DNA of 64,000 nucleotides from assembly GCF_043195135.1 (NCBI RefSeq), contig NZ_JBAFWP010000007.1; one strand, 5' to 3'. This stretch comes from NCEH01 sp043195135 (lineage in GTDB: Bacteria > Pseudomonadota > Alphaproteobacteria > Rhizobiales > Xanthobacteraceae). The notes beneath the pieces are model-generated. The model did no database searches and was not told the origin of the DNA. It saw only the letters and a program-made list of their open reading frames with translations. Shown in pieces: positions 17,570 through 26,428 of this stretch; within the stretch, counting starts at the first letter, position 1, and each line of letters opens with the position of its first letter. Made by a program: the position numbers and the translations under genes.

Positions 17570-19177
17570 TCAGATGGGCAGCTTCGCCGGGCGCTGCCAT
17601 TTCACCCACCATGCGATCATGAGCCGGGTGAGGGTGTAAGCAGTGAACACGGTGGTCAGAAGGCCAAGGATATAGGTGACGGCAAAGCCGCGCACCGGGC
17701 CCGAGCCGCCCAGCAGGAACAGAATGGAGCCCGTGGCAAGGGAGGTCACGTTGGCGTCCATGATGGTGCCGAGCGCGTGGGTGAAGCCCTTGTCGATGGC
17801 GGCGATGGCGGAACGGCCCTCGCGGGCCTCGTCGCGGATGCGCTCGAAAATCACGACGTTGGAATCCACCGCCATGCCGATGGTGAGCACCACGCCGGCG
17901 ATGCCGGGCAGGGTCAAGGTGGCGCCGAGCACCGATTGCAGGGCGAACATCAAGGTGACGTGCACCGCCAGGGCGACCAGCGCGAAGATGCCGAACAGGC
18001 CATAGACGGCAATCATGAACACCGCGACCAGCCCGGCAGCCACGAAGGCGGCAAGCTTGCCGGCCTCAATGGAATCCTGTCCGAGGCTGGGGCCGACGGT
18101 GCGCTCTTCCACCACCTTCAGCGGGGCCGGCAGCGCGCCGGCGCGCAGCAGAATGGCGAGGTCGTTCGCCTGCTGAACGGTGAAGGAGCCGGAGATCTGG
18201 CCGGATCCACCGAGGATCGGCTCGTTGATGCGCGGCGCCGAAATCACCTGATTGTCGAGCACGATGGCGAACGGCTGGCCGACGGCCGCCTGCGTGGTCG
18301 CGGCGAAACGCCGGGCACCATTGGAATTGAAGCGGAAGGTGACGATGGGCTGGCGCGTGTTCTGGTCGAAGCCGGGCTGCGAATCCACCAGGTCCTCGCC
18401 CGAGACGCGAACTTGCTTCTCCACCAGATACGGCACGCCGTCCTGGCCCTGGAGCACTTCGGAATCCGGCGGCGGACGGCCTTCCAGCGCCTGCTGGGGC
18501 GACATGGACTGGTCCACCATGCGGAACGACAGCTTGGCGGTCTGGCCCAGCAGGGCCTTCAGGCGCTGCGGATCCTGGAGGCCGGGCACCTGCACCAGGA
18601 TGCGGTCCGCGCCCTGGCGCTGGATATTGGGCTCCACCGTGCCGAGCTGGTCGATACGGCGGCGGATGATCTCGATCGATTGATCGACCGCAGAGCGGAT
18701 ACGGGCGGTGAGGCCTGCGTCCGTCAGGGTCACCGTGATCGCCCCTTCGCTCGCGCTGGCGACGGAGAGGTCCATTTCGCCGGAGCTGCTGCCGAGGAGC
18801 GTATTGGTGATGGGCGCCGCGAGCTTGCGCAGCTCCGCCACCGCCTTCGCGGTGTCGTTGGGATCGCGCAGACGAAGCTGGATCGCGGTGTCGCGGATCG
18901 TCAGCCCGCTATAGCCGATGCGCTGCTCGCGCAGCACATTGCGAACCTCGTCCCGGATCTGCTCGGCCCGCTCCTTGCGCAGGGCTGCGCCGTCCACCTC
19001 CAAGAGGATGTGCGAGCCGCCCTGAAGGTCAAGGCCGAGCGTCACCCGGCTCGACGCGAGCCACGACGGCAGCACCGCCAAGGCGGCGGGCGGAAGCAGA
19101 TTGGGAAGGGCGAACAGAATACCGATCGCCGTGATGACGAGAATCGCCGTCGTCTTTAGCCGGGAAAAGTGCAGCAT
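17570..19177 (-). CDS. secD: Protein translocase subunit SecD
   Basis: The larger RND-type subunit of the SecDF export motor. The 535 residues have one N-terminal helix, the motif VTLGLDLQGGSHILLEVD, a periplasmic P1 region containing IRRRIDQLGTVEPNIQRQGADRILVQVPG, and a five-helix membrane core with IGMAVDSNVVIFERIRDE and a final SGPVRGFAVTYILGLLTTVFTAY. Start is the ATG at 19177. It lies between yajC (20 bases upstream) and secF (13 bases downstream), the standard order. Confidence 0.96.
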   Translation of the reverse strand: MLHFSRLKTTAILVITAIGILFALPNLLPPAALAVLPSWLASSRVTLGLDLQGGSHILLEVDGAALRKERAEQIRDEVRNVLREQRIGYSGLTIRDTAIQLRLRDPNDTAKAVAELRKLAAPITNTLLGSSSGEMDLSVASASEGAITVTLTDAGLTARIRSAVDQSIEIIRRRIDQLGTVEPNIQRQGADRILVQVPGLQDPQRLKALLGQTAKLSFRMVDQSMSPQQALEGRPPPDSEVLQGQDGVPYLVEKQVRVSGEDLVDSQPGFDQNTRQPIVTFRFNSNGARRFAATTQAAVGQPFAIVLDNQVISAPRINEPILGGSGQISGSFTVQQANDLAILLRAGALPAPLKVVEERTVGPSLGQDSIEAGKLAAFVAAGLVAVFMIAVYGLFGIFALVALAVHVTLMFALQSVLGATLTLPGIAGVVLTIGMAVDSNVVIFERIRDEAREGRSAIAAIDKGFTHALGTIMDANVTSLATGSILFLLGGSGPVRGFAVTYILGLLTTVFTAYTLTRLMIAWWVKWQRPAKLPI

Positions 19178-19197
19178 CGTCTTGCGATTCTACGGCC

Positions 19198-19548
19198 TCA
19201 GGAGGCCGCCTCATCCTTTGCGGGTTCGGCCTTGGACCGCACGACGGTGATCTGCGAGCGCAGCTGGCGCACCTTCACATTGTCGGCGATCTGCAATTCG
19301 ACCTCGGCTTCGTCGACCACACGCGCAACCTTGCCGACCAGTCCACCTGCGGTCACCACCACGTCGCCGCGGCGCAGGGAGTTCACCATTTCCTGGTGCG
19401 CCTTGGCGCGCTTCTGCTGGGGACGCAGGATCAGGAAATACATGACCACGAAGATCAACAGGAACGGGGCAAGCTGAATGAGCATGTCGGTCCCGCCGCC
19501 GGCGGCCGTGGCGCCCTGGGCGAAAGCGGGCGTAATGAACATGTGCAT
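19198..19548 (-). CDS. yajC: Preprotein translocase subunit YajC
   Basis: A 116-residue single-pass membrane protein that associates with SecDF. It has one hydrophobic helix (about residues 25-45) followed by the family motif LRPQQKRAKAHQEMVNSLRRGDVVVTAGGLVGKV. The start is the ATG at 19548, with another ATG two codons later. It is the first gene of the yajC-secD-secF-NDUFAF3-like-NDUFAF6-like set and is divergent from cobS across about 190 bases. Confidence 0.95.
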   Translation of the reverse strand: MHMFITPAFAQGATAAGGGTDMLIQLAPFLLIFVVMYFLILRPQQKRAKAHQEMVNSLRRGDVVVTAGGLVGKVARVVDEAEVELQIADNVKVRQLRSQITVVRSKAEPAKDEAAS

Positions 19549-19740
19549 CCTCGTTCTATCTGAAGAAAGGCCAGGCCGCGCGCAGATGGCACAAAGCCGG
19601 GCGAAGCGGCGGGACTATACCGGCCGAGCCGCCGAATGCAAACGCGACGCGCCAGCTTGTGCGCACCTGCTTGACCCAAGGCGCAAATAAGGGTCCCAAA
19701 GGGCGGCCGCCGAACTGCGCGGCCGTACCGGATCCGGCGC

Positions 19741-20541
19741 ATGACCCGCAATCGCCTCGTCGAGGACCTGTTCGTCGCCCTGCGCTTCTTCTCGCGGCTG
19801 CCGATTCCCCCACACGGCGGAGAAGAGGCGCCTTTCGGTGCGCCGCCTCTTTCGCGCATCGCCTATGTGATTCCCCTGGCGGGGGCCGCCATCAGCCTGT
19901 TTGGCGCGGCGGTGCTGCTTCTCGCATCGGCCCTCGGCTTCCCGCCCCTTCTCGCGGCGTGCCTTGCCATCGCCACCCTGGTGCTGGCGACCGGCGCCTT
20001 TCACGAGGATGGGCTGGCCGATACGGCGGACGGCTTCGGGGGCGGTCGTGACAGGGCACGGCGGCTTGAAATCATGCGCGACAGCCGGATCGGCACCTAT
20101 GGCGCGTGTGCGCTGGCTCTCTCACTTTTGATCAGGGTGGCGAGCCTCGAAGCGCTGCTGGTGCTGGGTGGTCCCGTGCGCGCGGTGCTGGCGCTGGTGG
20201 CGGCCGGCGCGGCCTCGCGGGCCGCGGGAATCGTCGTCCTTCAGGCTCTTCCCGCCGCCCGTGCGGACGGCGCTTCCGCCGGTGCGGGACAGCCGGGCGC
20301 CGATGCCGCAATGGCCTGTGCCCTCATGGCGGCGCTGGTCGTGGCGGTCCTGCTGGTGCCGAGCTTCGGCGTCGGCGCGACCTTTGCTGGGTTGATCGCC
20401 CCTGCCCTCGCCGGATTCGCCATGGCCCGCCTTTCCGGGCGCCTGATCGGCGGGCAGACCGGCGATGTCGCCGGCGCCACGCAGCAGGTGGCGGAGATTG
20501 CCTTCCTGCTGGCGGTGCTTATGTTCGCGAAGGCCGTTTGA
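19741..20541 (+). CDS. cobS: Adenosylcobinamide-GDP ribazoletransferase (cobalamin-5'-phosphate synthase)
   Basis: CobS joins adenosylcobinamide-GDP to alpha-ribazole in the last steps of cobalamin assembly at the inner membrane. The 266-residue, hydrophobic protein starts with EDLFVALRFFSRLPIP and contains the motif FHEDGLADTADGFGGGRDRARRLEIMRDSRIGTYG, followed by several membrane helices and LIGGQTGDVAGATQQVAEI near the end. No cobT or cobU lies beside it in the window, and the upstream 190 bases lack the B12-box sequence of a cobalamin riboswitch. Confidence 0.93.
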   Translation: MTRNRLVEDLFVALRFFSRLPIPPHGGEEAPFGAPPLSRIAYVIPLAGAAISLFGAAVLLLASALGFPPLLAACLAIATLVLATGAFHEDGLADTADGFGGGRDRARRLEIMRDSRIGTYGACALALSLLIRVASLEALLVLGGPVRAVLALVAAGAASRAAGIVVLQALPAARADGASAGAGQPGADAAMACALMAALVVAVLLVPSFGVGATFAGLIAPALAGFAMARLSGRLIGGQTGDVAGATQQVAEIAFLLAVLMFAKAV

Positions 20542-20590
20542 GGCATCCGCCACCCCGGTTGAGCGGCCCGCGACGGCCCGAAGAGCGCAG

Positions 20591-20848
20591 ATGAGCGACG
20601 CCAAGCCCGTATTCCCCTCCCCCTTTCCTGGCGCACCGGCCGCAGCGTCGCAGGCCATCGCAACGCCGTGCGTGAAGATCTGCCAAGTCGATCCGCTCTC
20701 CAGCCTGTGCCTGGGGTGTGGCCGGACCACCCAGGAAATCGGCGCCTGGATCTCCATGTCCGCCGAACGGCGCGCCGCCGTGATGGCGCAATTGCCGGCG
20801 CGGCTGCAACGCCTGCGCCAGCAACGCCCCGAAGCCTTTGCGGATTGA
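20591..20848 (+). CDS. DUF1289 family protein
   Basis: An 85-residue protein with the DUF1289 core TPCVKICQVDPLSSLCLGCGRTTQEIGAW, containing four cysteines in a pattern that could bind a metal or an iron-sulphur cluster; this is an inference and no function is established. The ATG at 20591 gives the normal family length. It begins about 50 bases after cobS and ends 3 bases before the aspartic-protease gene, so a short cobS-led operon is likely. Confidence 0.82.
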   Translation: MSDAKPVFPSPFPGAPAAASQAIATPCVKICQVDPLSSLCLGCGRTTQEIGAWISMSAERRAAVMAQLPARLQRLRQQRPEAFAD

Positions 20849-20851
20849 GAC

Positions 20852-21574
20852 ATGCGCGGCGACCGTCTTCTGTGGATTCTGCTGCTGGGCCTGTTCGGCG
20901 GTGTGATCGTGCTTGCCGTCCATCACGAGCAGGGCGAGGTGGCGGGGCTCGACCTGAGCCAGTTCGCGAGCCTGATCTCGAAATTTGCGATTCTCATCTT
21001 CGTCGGCGCGATCGCGTGGTCCATGTTCCGCGGCCGCATCGGCGAAGCGCTGATGGCGGCGCTGTTCTGGGTGATCGTCGCGGTGGTTCTGGCCATGGGC
21101 TACACTTATCGCGACCCGCTGCGCCAGGTGGCCGACAAGGTGCTGGTGCAGCTCATCCCGGGCTATGTGGGCGTCGCCGCCGGCCCGACCGCGACGGTGG
21201 AGATCGCGCGCGGCACCGACGGGGATTTCGCTGTCCGGGTTGCGATCAACGATTCGCCCGTCCACATGCTGGTGGATACGGGCGCTTCCTCCGTGGTGCT
21301 CACGCTGGAAGCCGCCCGCTCCGCCGGCTTGCCGGTGGATTTCCTTAAATATGACGTGCCGGTGGATACCGCGAACGGGCGCACGAAGGCGGCCTCGGTG
21401 GTGCTCGACAAGATCACCATCGGCACCATCGTGGAACGGCGGGTGCCGGCCCTGGTCTCGCCCGCCGGGGTTCTGCGGACCAGCCTTTTGGGCATGAGCT
21501 TTCTGCAACGGCTCGACAGTTTCGAGATTCGGGGCGACCGGCTGGTGATGCGCGGCCCCCTGGCAGGCCGATGA
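20852..21574 (+). CDS. Membrane-anchored clan AA aspartic protease (TIGR02281-type)
   Basis: A 240-residue protein with about three N-terminal hydrophobic segments (residues 5-25, 45-60 and 65-85) and a C-terminal retropepsin-like domain (about 110-240). The catalytic motif is HMLVDTGASSVVLT, and LLGMSFLQRLDSFEI is the conserved end of the fold. Such proteins act as homodimers with the protease domain outside the membrane; the substrates are unknown. The stop codon overlaps the first codon of the next gene (ATGA). Confidence 0.88.
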   Translation: MRGDRLLWILLLGLFGGVIVLAVHHEQGEVAGLDLSQFASLISKFAILIFVGAIAWSMFRGRIGEALMAALFWVIVAVVLAMGYTYRDPLRQVADKVLVQLIPGYVGVAAGPTATVEIARGTDGDFAVRVAINDSPVHMLVDTGASSVVLTLEAARSAGLPVDFLKYDVPVDTANGRTKAASVVLDKITIGTIVERRVPALVSPAGVLRTSLLGMSFLQRLDSFEIRGDRLVMRGPLAGR

Positions 21575-22485
21575 TGGACACGCTCTCCCCCCTGCGCGCG
21601 CCTAGCGCAACCGAGCGCGACGCCGAGCGCGCCATCCTCATCGCCATCCTGCTCGATCTGAGCCTTGCCGTGCCCTATGCGATCGCCGCTCTGGCCATCG
21701 GCTCGCTTGCCATGCTGTCCGAAATGCTGCGGGGCACGTTGCTTCTGGTGGTGGCCATCGCCTCGCTCCAGACCCTTCGTAACCTGCATCGGGGCCGGGT
21801 CTCAAGCTATGAATACGGCATCGGCAAAGTGGAGCGCGGCCTCGGCTTTGTGATCGGCGTGCTGCTGGTGATGGCGGCCGGCTTCATCGTCAGCCGTGCC
21901 TTCAGCGAAGGCGGCGGAGAACCCAAGGACGGGTTCTGGGCGGCGGCGGCCATCGTGCTGGTCGGCTATAACTTCCTGGTGAACGTGGGTCCCATTCCGC
22001 CGCTGTGGAAGGCCAGCCGGGCCGGCGGATCCGTGATCATCCAGGCGCAATTGCGCGCCCATGTGGCCAAGGCCATCGCCTCCTTCCCGGTCGTGGTGTG
22101 CGTGGTCATCGACGCGCTCTCGTCCGACCCTGCCGTGGCCCGCACGGCGGACATCATCGGCGGCCTGATCGGTGCCGGCTTCATGGCGGTGGTGGGCGCC
22201 TCCATGGTGCGCGAGGCGCTGCCCGACCTGCTGGATCGGGCGCTCGACGAGCCGATCCAGCAGAAAGTGAACCGCGCGCTTGCAGCCTTCTTCGAGGATT
22301 ACGACGCGCTGCTTGGAGTGCGGACGCGCCGCTCGGGTCGCGTCGCCCATGTGGAGATCACCATCGGCTTCGCACCGAAGCGGACAATGGGCGAGGTCTC
22401 CGCGATCCTTAGCCAGATGGAAGGCCAGCTCAAGCGCGACATTCCCGACATCGACGCGGTTTTGATCGCCCGCGCCCTGCCCTAG
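21571..22485 (+). CDS. Cation diffusion facilitator-like membrane protein, degenerate metal site
   Basis: A 304-residue protein resembling the cation diffusion facilitator (CDF) family, with about six membrane helices and a C-terminal cytoplasmic ferredoxin-like domain containing RRSGRVAHVEITIGFAPKRTMGEV. The expected metal-binding motifs are altered. In TM2 the usual DxxxD-type site reads SEMLRG, and in TM5 the HxxxD-type site appears as AHVAKAI. It may transport a different substrate or not transport metal at all. Its ATG overlaps the protease stop codon, so the two are translationally coupled. Confidence 0.75.
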   Translation: MMDTLSPLRAPSATERDAERAILIAILLDLSLAVPYAIAALAIGSLAMLSEMLRGTLLLVVAIASLQTLRNLHRGRVSSYEYGIGKVERGLGFVIGVLLVMAAGFIVSRAFSEGGGEPKDGFWAAAAIVLVGYNFLVNVGPIPPLWKASRAGGSVIIQAQLRAHVAKAIASFPVVVCVVIDALSSDPAVARTADIIGGLIGAGFMAVVGASMVREALPDLLDRALDEPIQQKVNRALAAFFEDYDALLGVRTRRSGRVAHVEITIGFAPKRTMGEVSAILSQMEGQLKRDIPDIDAVLIARALP

Positions 22486-22486
22486 A

Positions 22487-22583
22487 GCATTTTCGAGCGA
22501 AGTGGATACCGGTTCGCGTGGAGAAAATGCGTAAACGCAAAGACTTAGATCGTTTCCCTGTTTCTATAAAACTGGGAAACGAT
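22487..22583. repeat. Paired palindromic intergenic element (Rhizobiales-type)
   Basis: Two adjacent dyads lie between convergent genes. The first is GCATTTTC (22487-22494) with GAAAATGC (22523-22530), enclosing GAAGTGGATACCGGTTCGCG-like sequence. The second is ATCGTTTCCC (22549-22558) with GGGAAACGAT (22574-22583). I recognise the first as a type common in rhizobial intergenic regions. It may also act as a bidirectional terminator here. A partial GAGCATTT copy is seen near 22600. Confidence 0.65.
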
Positions 22584-22597
22584 CCAGAGAGCGCTTC

Positions 22598-23431
22598 TCA
22601 GAGCATTTCCAGGCCGCGCTTGCGGGTAGGCGGGCGGAATTCCGCATCGATGGCGGCCAGATCCTCGGCATCCAGCACGATGTCGGCGGAAGCGATATTC
22701 GCCCGCACATGATCCGGCGTGGCGGCCTTGGGAATGGCGATCACGTCCGGGCGCCGGATCACCCAGGCCAGCGCGATCTGATAGGGGTCGACCCCGTGCT
22801 TGCGCGCCACCGCGCCGAGCGCGCCCGAACGGGGAAGCCGCGCCTGCTCGATGGGGCTGTAGGCCATGACGGGGATGCCATGCTCCGCCAGGAACGGAAA
22901 CAGATCATATTCCGGTCCCCGGCGCGTGGGGTTGTAGAGCACCTGATCCACCGCACAGGCGCCGCCGCCCCGTTCGAGCAGTTCTTCCATATCGTCCGCA
23001 TCGAGATTGCTCACGCCCCAATGGCAGATCTTGCCCGCCGCCTGAAGCGCCTCGAAGGCGGCGACGGTATCCTCGAAAGGATGGCTGCCGCGCCAGTGCA
23101 GCAGATAGAGGTCTATGCGATCCGTGCGCAGGCGCTTGAGGCTGCACTCGCATGCCTCGACGGCCCCGCGCCGGCTGGCATTGTGGGGATAGACCTTGGA
23201 GACCAGGAACACCTTGTCCCGATAGCCCTGCAGGGCCTCGCCGAGCATGTCCTCGGTGCGGCCGTCGCCGTACATTTCCGCGGTGTCGATGAGGGTGGCG
23301 CCGAGATCCACGCCAAGGCGCAGGGATTGAATCTCCTGCGCGCGCCGTGCCGCCTGCTCACCCATGAACCAGGTGCCCTGGCCGATGGCCGGAACGGTTT
23401 CACCACCCGGAAGCGTCACAGTTCTCGGCAT
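22598..23431 (-). CDS. Aldo/keto reductase
   Basis: A 277-residue NADPH-dependent oxidoreductase of the (beta/alpha)8-barrel AKR superfamily. Catalytic residues are visible in order: Asp in IDTAEMYG with the acid Tyr, Lys in FLVSKVYP, and His in YLLHWRGSHP. The C-terminal cofactor-binding IPKAATPDHVRANI is also present. Substrates are probably small carbonyl compounds; the sequence does not say which. The ATG at 23431 gives a family-like N-terminus (MPRTVTLPGGETVPAIGQGTW). It lies downstream of the chitinase-like gene but is separated by that gene's terminator, so it likely has its own promoter. Confidence 0.92.
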   Translation of the reverse strand: MPRTVTLPGGETVPAIGQGTWFMGEQAARRAQEIQSLRLGVDLGATLIDTAEMYGDGRTEDMLGEALQGYRDKVFLVSKVYPHNASRRGAVEACECSLKRLRTDRIDLYLLHWRGSHPFEDTVAAFEALQAAGKICHWGVSNLDADDMEELLERGGGACAVDQVLYNPTRRGPEYDLFPFLAEHGIPVMAYSPIEQARLPRSGALGAVARKHGVDPYQIALAWVIRRPDVIAIPKAATPDHVRANIASADIVLDAEDLAAIDAEFRPPTRKRGLEML

Positions 23432-23477
23432 TTCGTATCCCCGTTTGGGCCGGACCCTAACCGACCTTCTGCGGGGT

Positions 23478-23511
23478 GAAAAGCACCCGCTGCGACAAGG
23501 GCAGCGGGTGC
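23478..23511 (-). terminator. Rho-independent terminator of the GH18 gene
   Basis: On the minus strand an 11-base perfect stem (GCACCCGCTGC with GCAGCGGGTGC, 7-base loop) is followed by TTTTC. It begins about 17 bases after the GH18 stop codon and is well placed to end that transcript before the aldo/keto reductase gene. Confidence 0.8.
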
Positions 23512-23527
23512 GCGGCGGTGTCCCGGC

Positions 23528-26428
23528 TCAGAAATGACCGAAGATGTGGCTGTATTCGTAAGCGGTCTGTTCGACGCCGCTGCCGACCGGCGAGACCACA
23601 CCGACCGTGCTGCCGTTGTCGCGGCCCAGCGACCACATGGCGAGGCGGGCGATGTCCGGATTGCCGTCCGCATAATCCAGCAATTCCTGCGCATCCTGGA
23701 GCGTGAACACCTCGCTGCTCACGTCATTGATGCCGATCATCGGCGTGATGCCGAGCTTCGCGTCGATACCGAGGCCCTTCAATTGCGCCAGGGTGGCCAT
23801 GGCGGCGGAGATGGCATCCTTGCCCATGTCGCCGCTATCGACCGCCGCCCCGTAATCCATCGCCATGATGTTCACGACATCGATATGCACGCCGTCGGCG
23901 GCCGCCTGCTTCAACAGGTTCAGCCCATCCTGGGTGAGGCCCGTGGGCAGCACCGGCAGGGTGAACGAGATGGTCAGGTCGGGATTGGCCTTCTCAAGCG
24001 CCACAAGGGCCTGATCGCGCAAGTGATTTGCCGCCGCATTGGTCACCGCCCCTCCCTCGATGTCGAAATCGAGCGAATTCACGTGATAGCGGTCGATGAC
24101 CGACTGGTACTCCTTGGTCAGGTTCTCGACGCTGGTGGCCGTGATGGCCGCTTCCTGCCCATTGGCGCCGCCGAACGAAATGGTGATGTGGCCACCCGCC
24201 GCCTGGATCGCTTCCACCTGCGAGAGGATGGTGGTGCCGTTGGACAGCGTGTCGTTCTGGATGGTGCCAGCTCCCTGCCAGCCGATCTGATTGGTGCCGG
24301 AGCTGAGCATGAAGGCCAGGGTGAAATCCAGCACGCCCGATGCCTTCGCGATGCCGAGGAGGTCCTGGCTCGTGGTCAGCGACATGTCCACATAGGGCGA
24401 GAAGTCCTGGTCGAGGTTTTCAGCGCTGCCGGGCAGGCCGGTCGTCACATGGATGGGGCTTGCGGCAGCCGAGGTGCCGGCCTCATCGATGGCCACGACG
24501 GTGAAGTCGTAGTTCGTGGAGGCATGAAGGTCGGCGACTTTGTAATGGGTGTCGGTGGTGGTCGCGATGAGCACCCCATTCATATAGATGCCGTAGCCGG
24601 TCACCGTGCCGACACCGGAGACCGTGGCCGCGTCCCACACGAGCACGGTCGACGTGTCGGTGGTGCTCGCGGCGAACAGGTCGGCGGGGGCGTTCGGTAT
24701 CACCGGTGTGCTGTCGAGATAGCCGACGAAGGTCCACACCTTGCCGCTGCCGGCATCGCCGTGGTTTGAGGCGGGATCGCTGCCCTGGGTCCACCAGCCG
24801 GCCTTGTAGACCATGCCGTTTTCGCTCGCGAGATCGCCGCCGTTATAGACCTTGGTGGCGCTCCAGGGATCGGCATAGACGGTGGTGCCGCCCGACCCCG
24901 TCCCACCCGACCCCGTTCCGCCGTCACCGGTCCCGGTTCCACCCGTGCCCGTTCCGCCCGTACCAGTGCCCCCTGTTCCGGTGCCGCCCGTACCCCCCGT
25001 TCCGGTTCCTCCGGACCCCGTGTGGCCGGCAAGCGCATCGGTCCATTCGCCGAGGGCCGAGCTGTCCTTGGCGACGATATTGGCGAGGCTCAGGTCGGCG
25101 AGGGTGACGCCCGTGAGGGTATAGGTCTGGTTGTTGCTCGGAATGGAGATGACCACGGAGCCGGCAACTTCGGAGACGGTGAAATTGTCGGCCGAGAACC
25201 AGCCGAAATCCAGCTTGTCCAAGGCGGTGTCGAAGTTCAGCGCCGTGTTGGTACCCCAGGCCCAGGTGATGGTGGTGACGGTCGCCATGCCGTCGCCCAC
25301 GTGGCCGGCACCGGATTCTCCGCCCGTATCGCCACCCCCGGCACCACCGGCACCACCGGTGCCACCTGTACCACCACCAGCGTCCCCGCCCGTACCGCCG
25401 GTGCCGCCGCCGGCCGTGGAGCCGCTGCCGCCCGTGACCGTGCCGCCGCCGGCGATCGCGATGTCGAAATCCACGATCTGGGAATCCGGCACGGTGATGC
25501 CAAGCTGGGTATCCAGGTGGTCCTCGCGGACCTCGGTGAAGGTGAATTCGAAATTCTTGGCCGAGAGCTCGGAGAGGGTCACGCCGAGCAGCACAAGCTT
25601 CTCGCCGGTCGCCCCATCGGCGATCACCACGCCTTCGCTGCTGTCGGTCATCGAAAGCCGCTCGCGGCTCGCGAAATATTTAAAGCTCACCACATCGGTC
25701 GCGGGATCGAAGGCGACCTTGTCCACCTGCCCGACTTCATGGGAACGGGCATAGACCGTGTGCGGTTCGGGCGTGATGCCCTGCTCCCACGCCAGCGCAC
25801 CGCTCACCGCCTCGCGCAGATGGGCGTTCTCGATATAGCTGAAATTATCGATGGTCAGATCCGCGAGGGCCACGCCCTTGATGATCTGCATATCGCCGTT
25901 CCACGGGTTCATGAACCCGACGCCGTCCGGCGTATCCACGATGATGAAGGCGTGGATCGTGTTCGCGCCGGTGTCGATCTTGTCCTTGGTGACGTCGAAT
26001 CCCGTAATGTCCGCCCCGCTGAGCGAGATGGCATAGACCGCGCCTTCCGCGCCGCCGCCCGTGCCCGTGCCACCGGTCCCGCCGGTTCCGGTGTCCCCTC
26101 CGGTTCCCGTGCCGCCACCCGTGCCGGTGCCGCCGCCTGTGCCGCCGCCGGTCCCCGGAGCCGCCAGGGTGCTGGTCCACTCGGCCAGCGCGGTGGAATC
26201 CTTGGCCGTGATGTTGGCCATCGTCAGCTGAGACAGGTGAACGCCCTGCAGCGTATAGGTCTCGTTGTTCGACGGAATGGAAATGACGACGGAGCCGTTT
26301 ACCTCCGTCACCGTGAACTGATCGGCCTGGAACCAGCCGAAATCCAGCACATCGGTGGCGGGATTGAAGGCCAGGACGGTGTTCTTGCCCCAGGCCCAAT
26401 TGATCTCGGTCGTCGTTCCCGTTGTCAT
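23528..26428 (-). CDS. Modular GH18 chitinase-like protein with CBM5/12 and FN3 domains
   Basis: A 966-residue extracellular-type protein. The catalytic GH18 domain (about 675-966) has the active-site motif SLDFDIEG (Glu near 791) and MAMDYG. Before it lie a fibronectin type III domain (about 583-665) and a CBM5/12 chitin-binding module (about 520-570, DPWSATKVYNGGD and VYKAGWWTQGSDP). The first 470 residues contain a repeated beta-rich module: near-identical copies at about 8-88 and 388-468 (WAWG, LDFGWF, GSVVISIPSNN, TYTL) and two diverged units between them. The modules are joined by Gly/Thr linkers. No signal peptide is seen, so a type I or other route is possible. The ATG at 26428 has AGAAGGA upstream. 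The likely substrate is chitin or a related beta-1,4-GlcNAc polymer. Confidence 0.88.
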   Translation of the reverse strand: MTTGTTTEINWAWGKNTVLAFNPATDVLDFGWFQADQFTVTEVNGSVVISIPSNNETYTLQGVHLSQLTMANITAKDSTALAEWTSTLAAPGTGGGTGGGTGTGGGTGTGGDTGTGGTGGTGTGGGAEGAVYAISLSGADITGFDVTKDKIDTGANTIHAFIIVDTPDGVGFMNPWNGDMQIIKGVALADLTIDNFSYIENAHLREAVSGALAWEQGITPEPHTVYARSHEVGQVDKVAFDPATDVVSFKYFASRERLSMTDSSEGVVIADGATGEKLVLLGVTLSELSAKNFEFTFTEVREDHLDTQLGITVPDSQIVDFDIAIAGGGTVTGGSGSTAGGGTGGTGGDAGGGTGGTGGAGGAGGGDTGGESGAGHVGDGMATVTTITWAWGTNTALNFDTALDKLDFGWFSADNFTVSEVAGSVVISIPSNNQTYTLTGVTLADLSLANIVAKDSSALGEWTDALAGHTGSGGTGTGGTGGTGTGGTGTGGTGTGGTGTGDGGTGSGGTGSGGTTVYADPWSATKVYNGGDLASENGMVYKAGWWTQGSDPASNHGDAGSGKVWTFVGYLDSTPVIPNAPADLFAASTTDTSTVLVWDAATVSGVGTVTGYGIYMNGVLIATTTDTHYKVADLHASTNYDFTVVAIDEAGTSAAASPIHVTTGLPGSAENLDQDFSPYVDMSLTTSQDLLGIAKASGVLDFTLAFMLSSGTNQIGWQGAGTIQNDTLSNGTTILSQVEAIQAAGGHITISFGGANGQEAAITATSVENLTKEYQSVIDRYHVNSLDFDIEGGAVTNAAANHLRDQALVALEKANPDLTISFTLPVLPTGLTQDGLNLLKQAAADGVHIDVVNIMAMDYGAAVDSGDMGKDAISAAMATLAQLKGLGIDAKLGITPMIGINDVSSEVFTLQDAQELLDYADGNPDIARLAMWSLGRDNGSTVGVVSPVGSGVEQTAYEYSHIFGHF

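Noticed and set aside
19549..19740. Possible cobalamin riboswitch upstream of cobS
   Set aside because: The conserved B12-box sequence GCCACTG is absent, and I see no matching long structured leader.
24870..25430. Possible CRISPR array because of regular short repeats
   Set aside because: The repeats are in-frame Gly/Thr linker codons of the GH18 gene and have no unique spacers.
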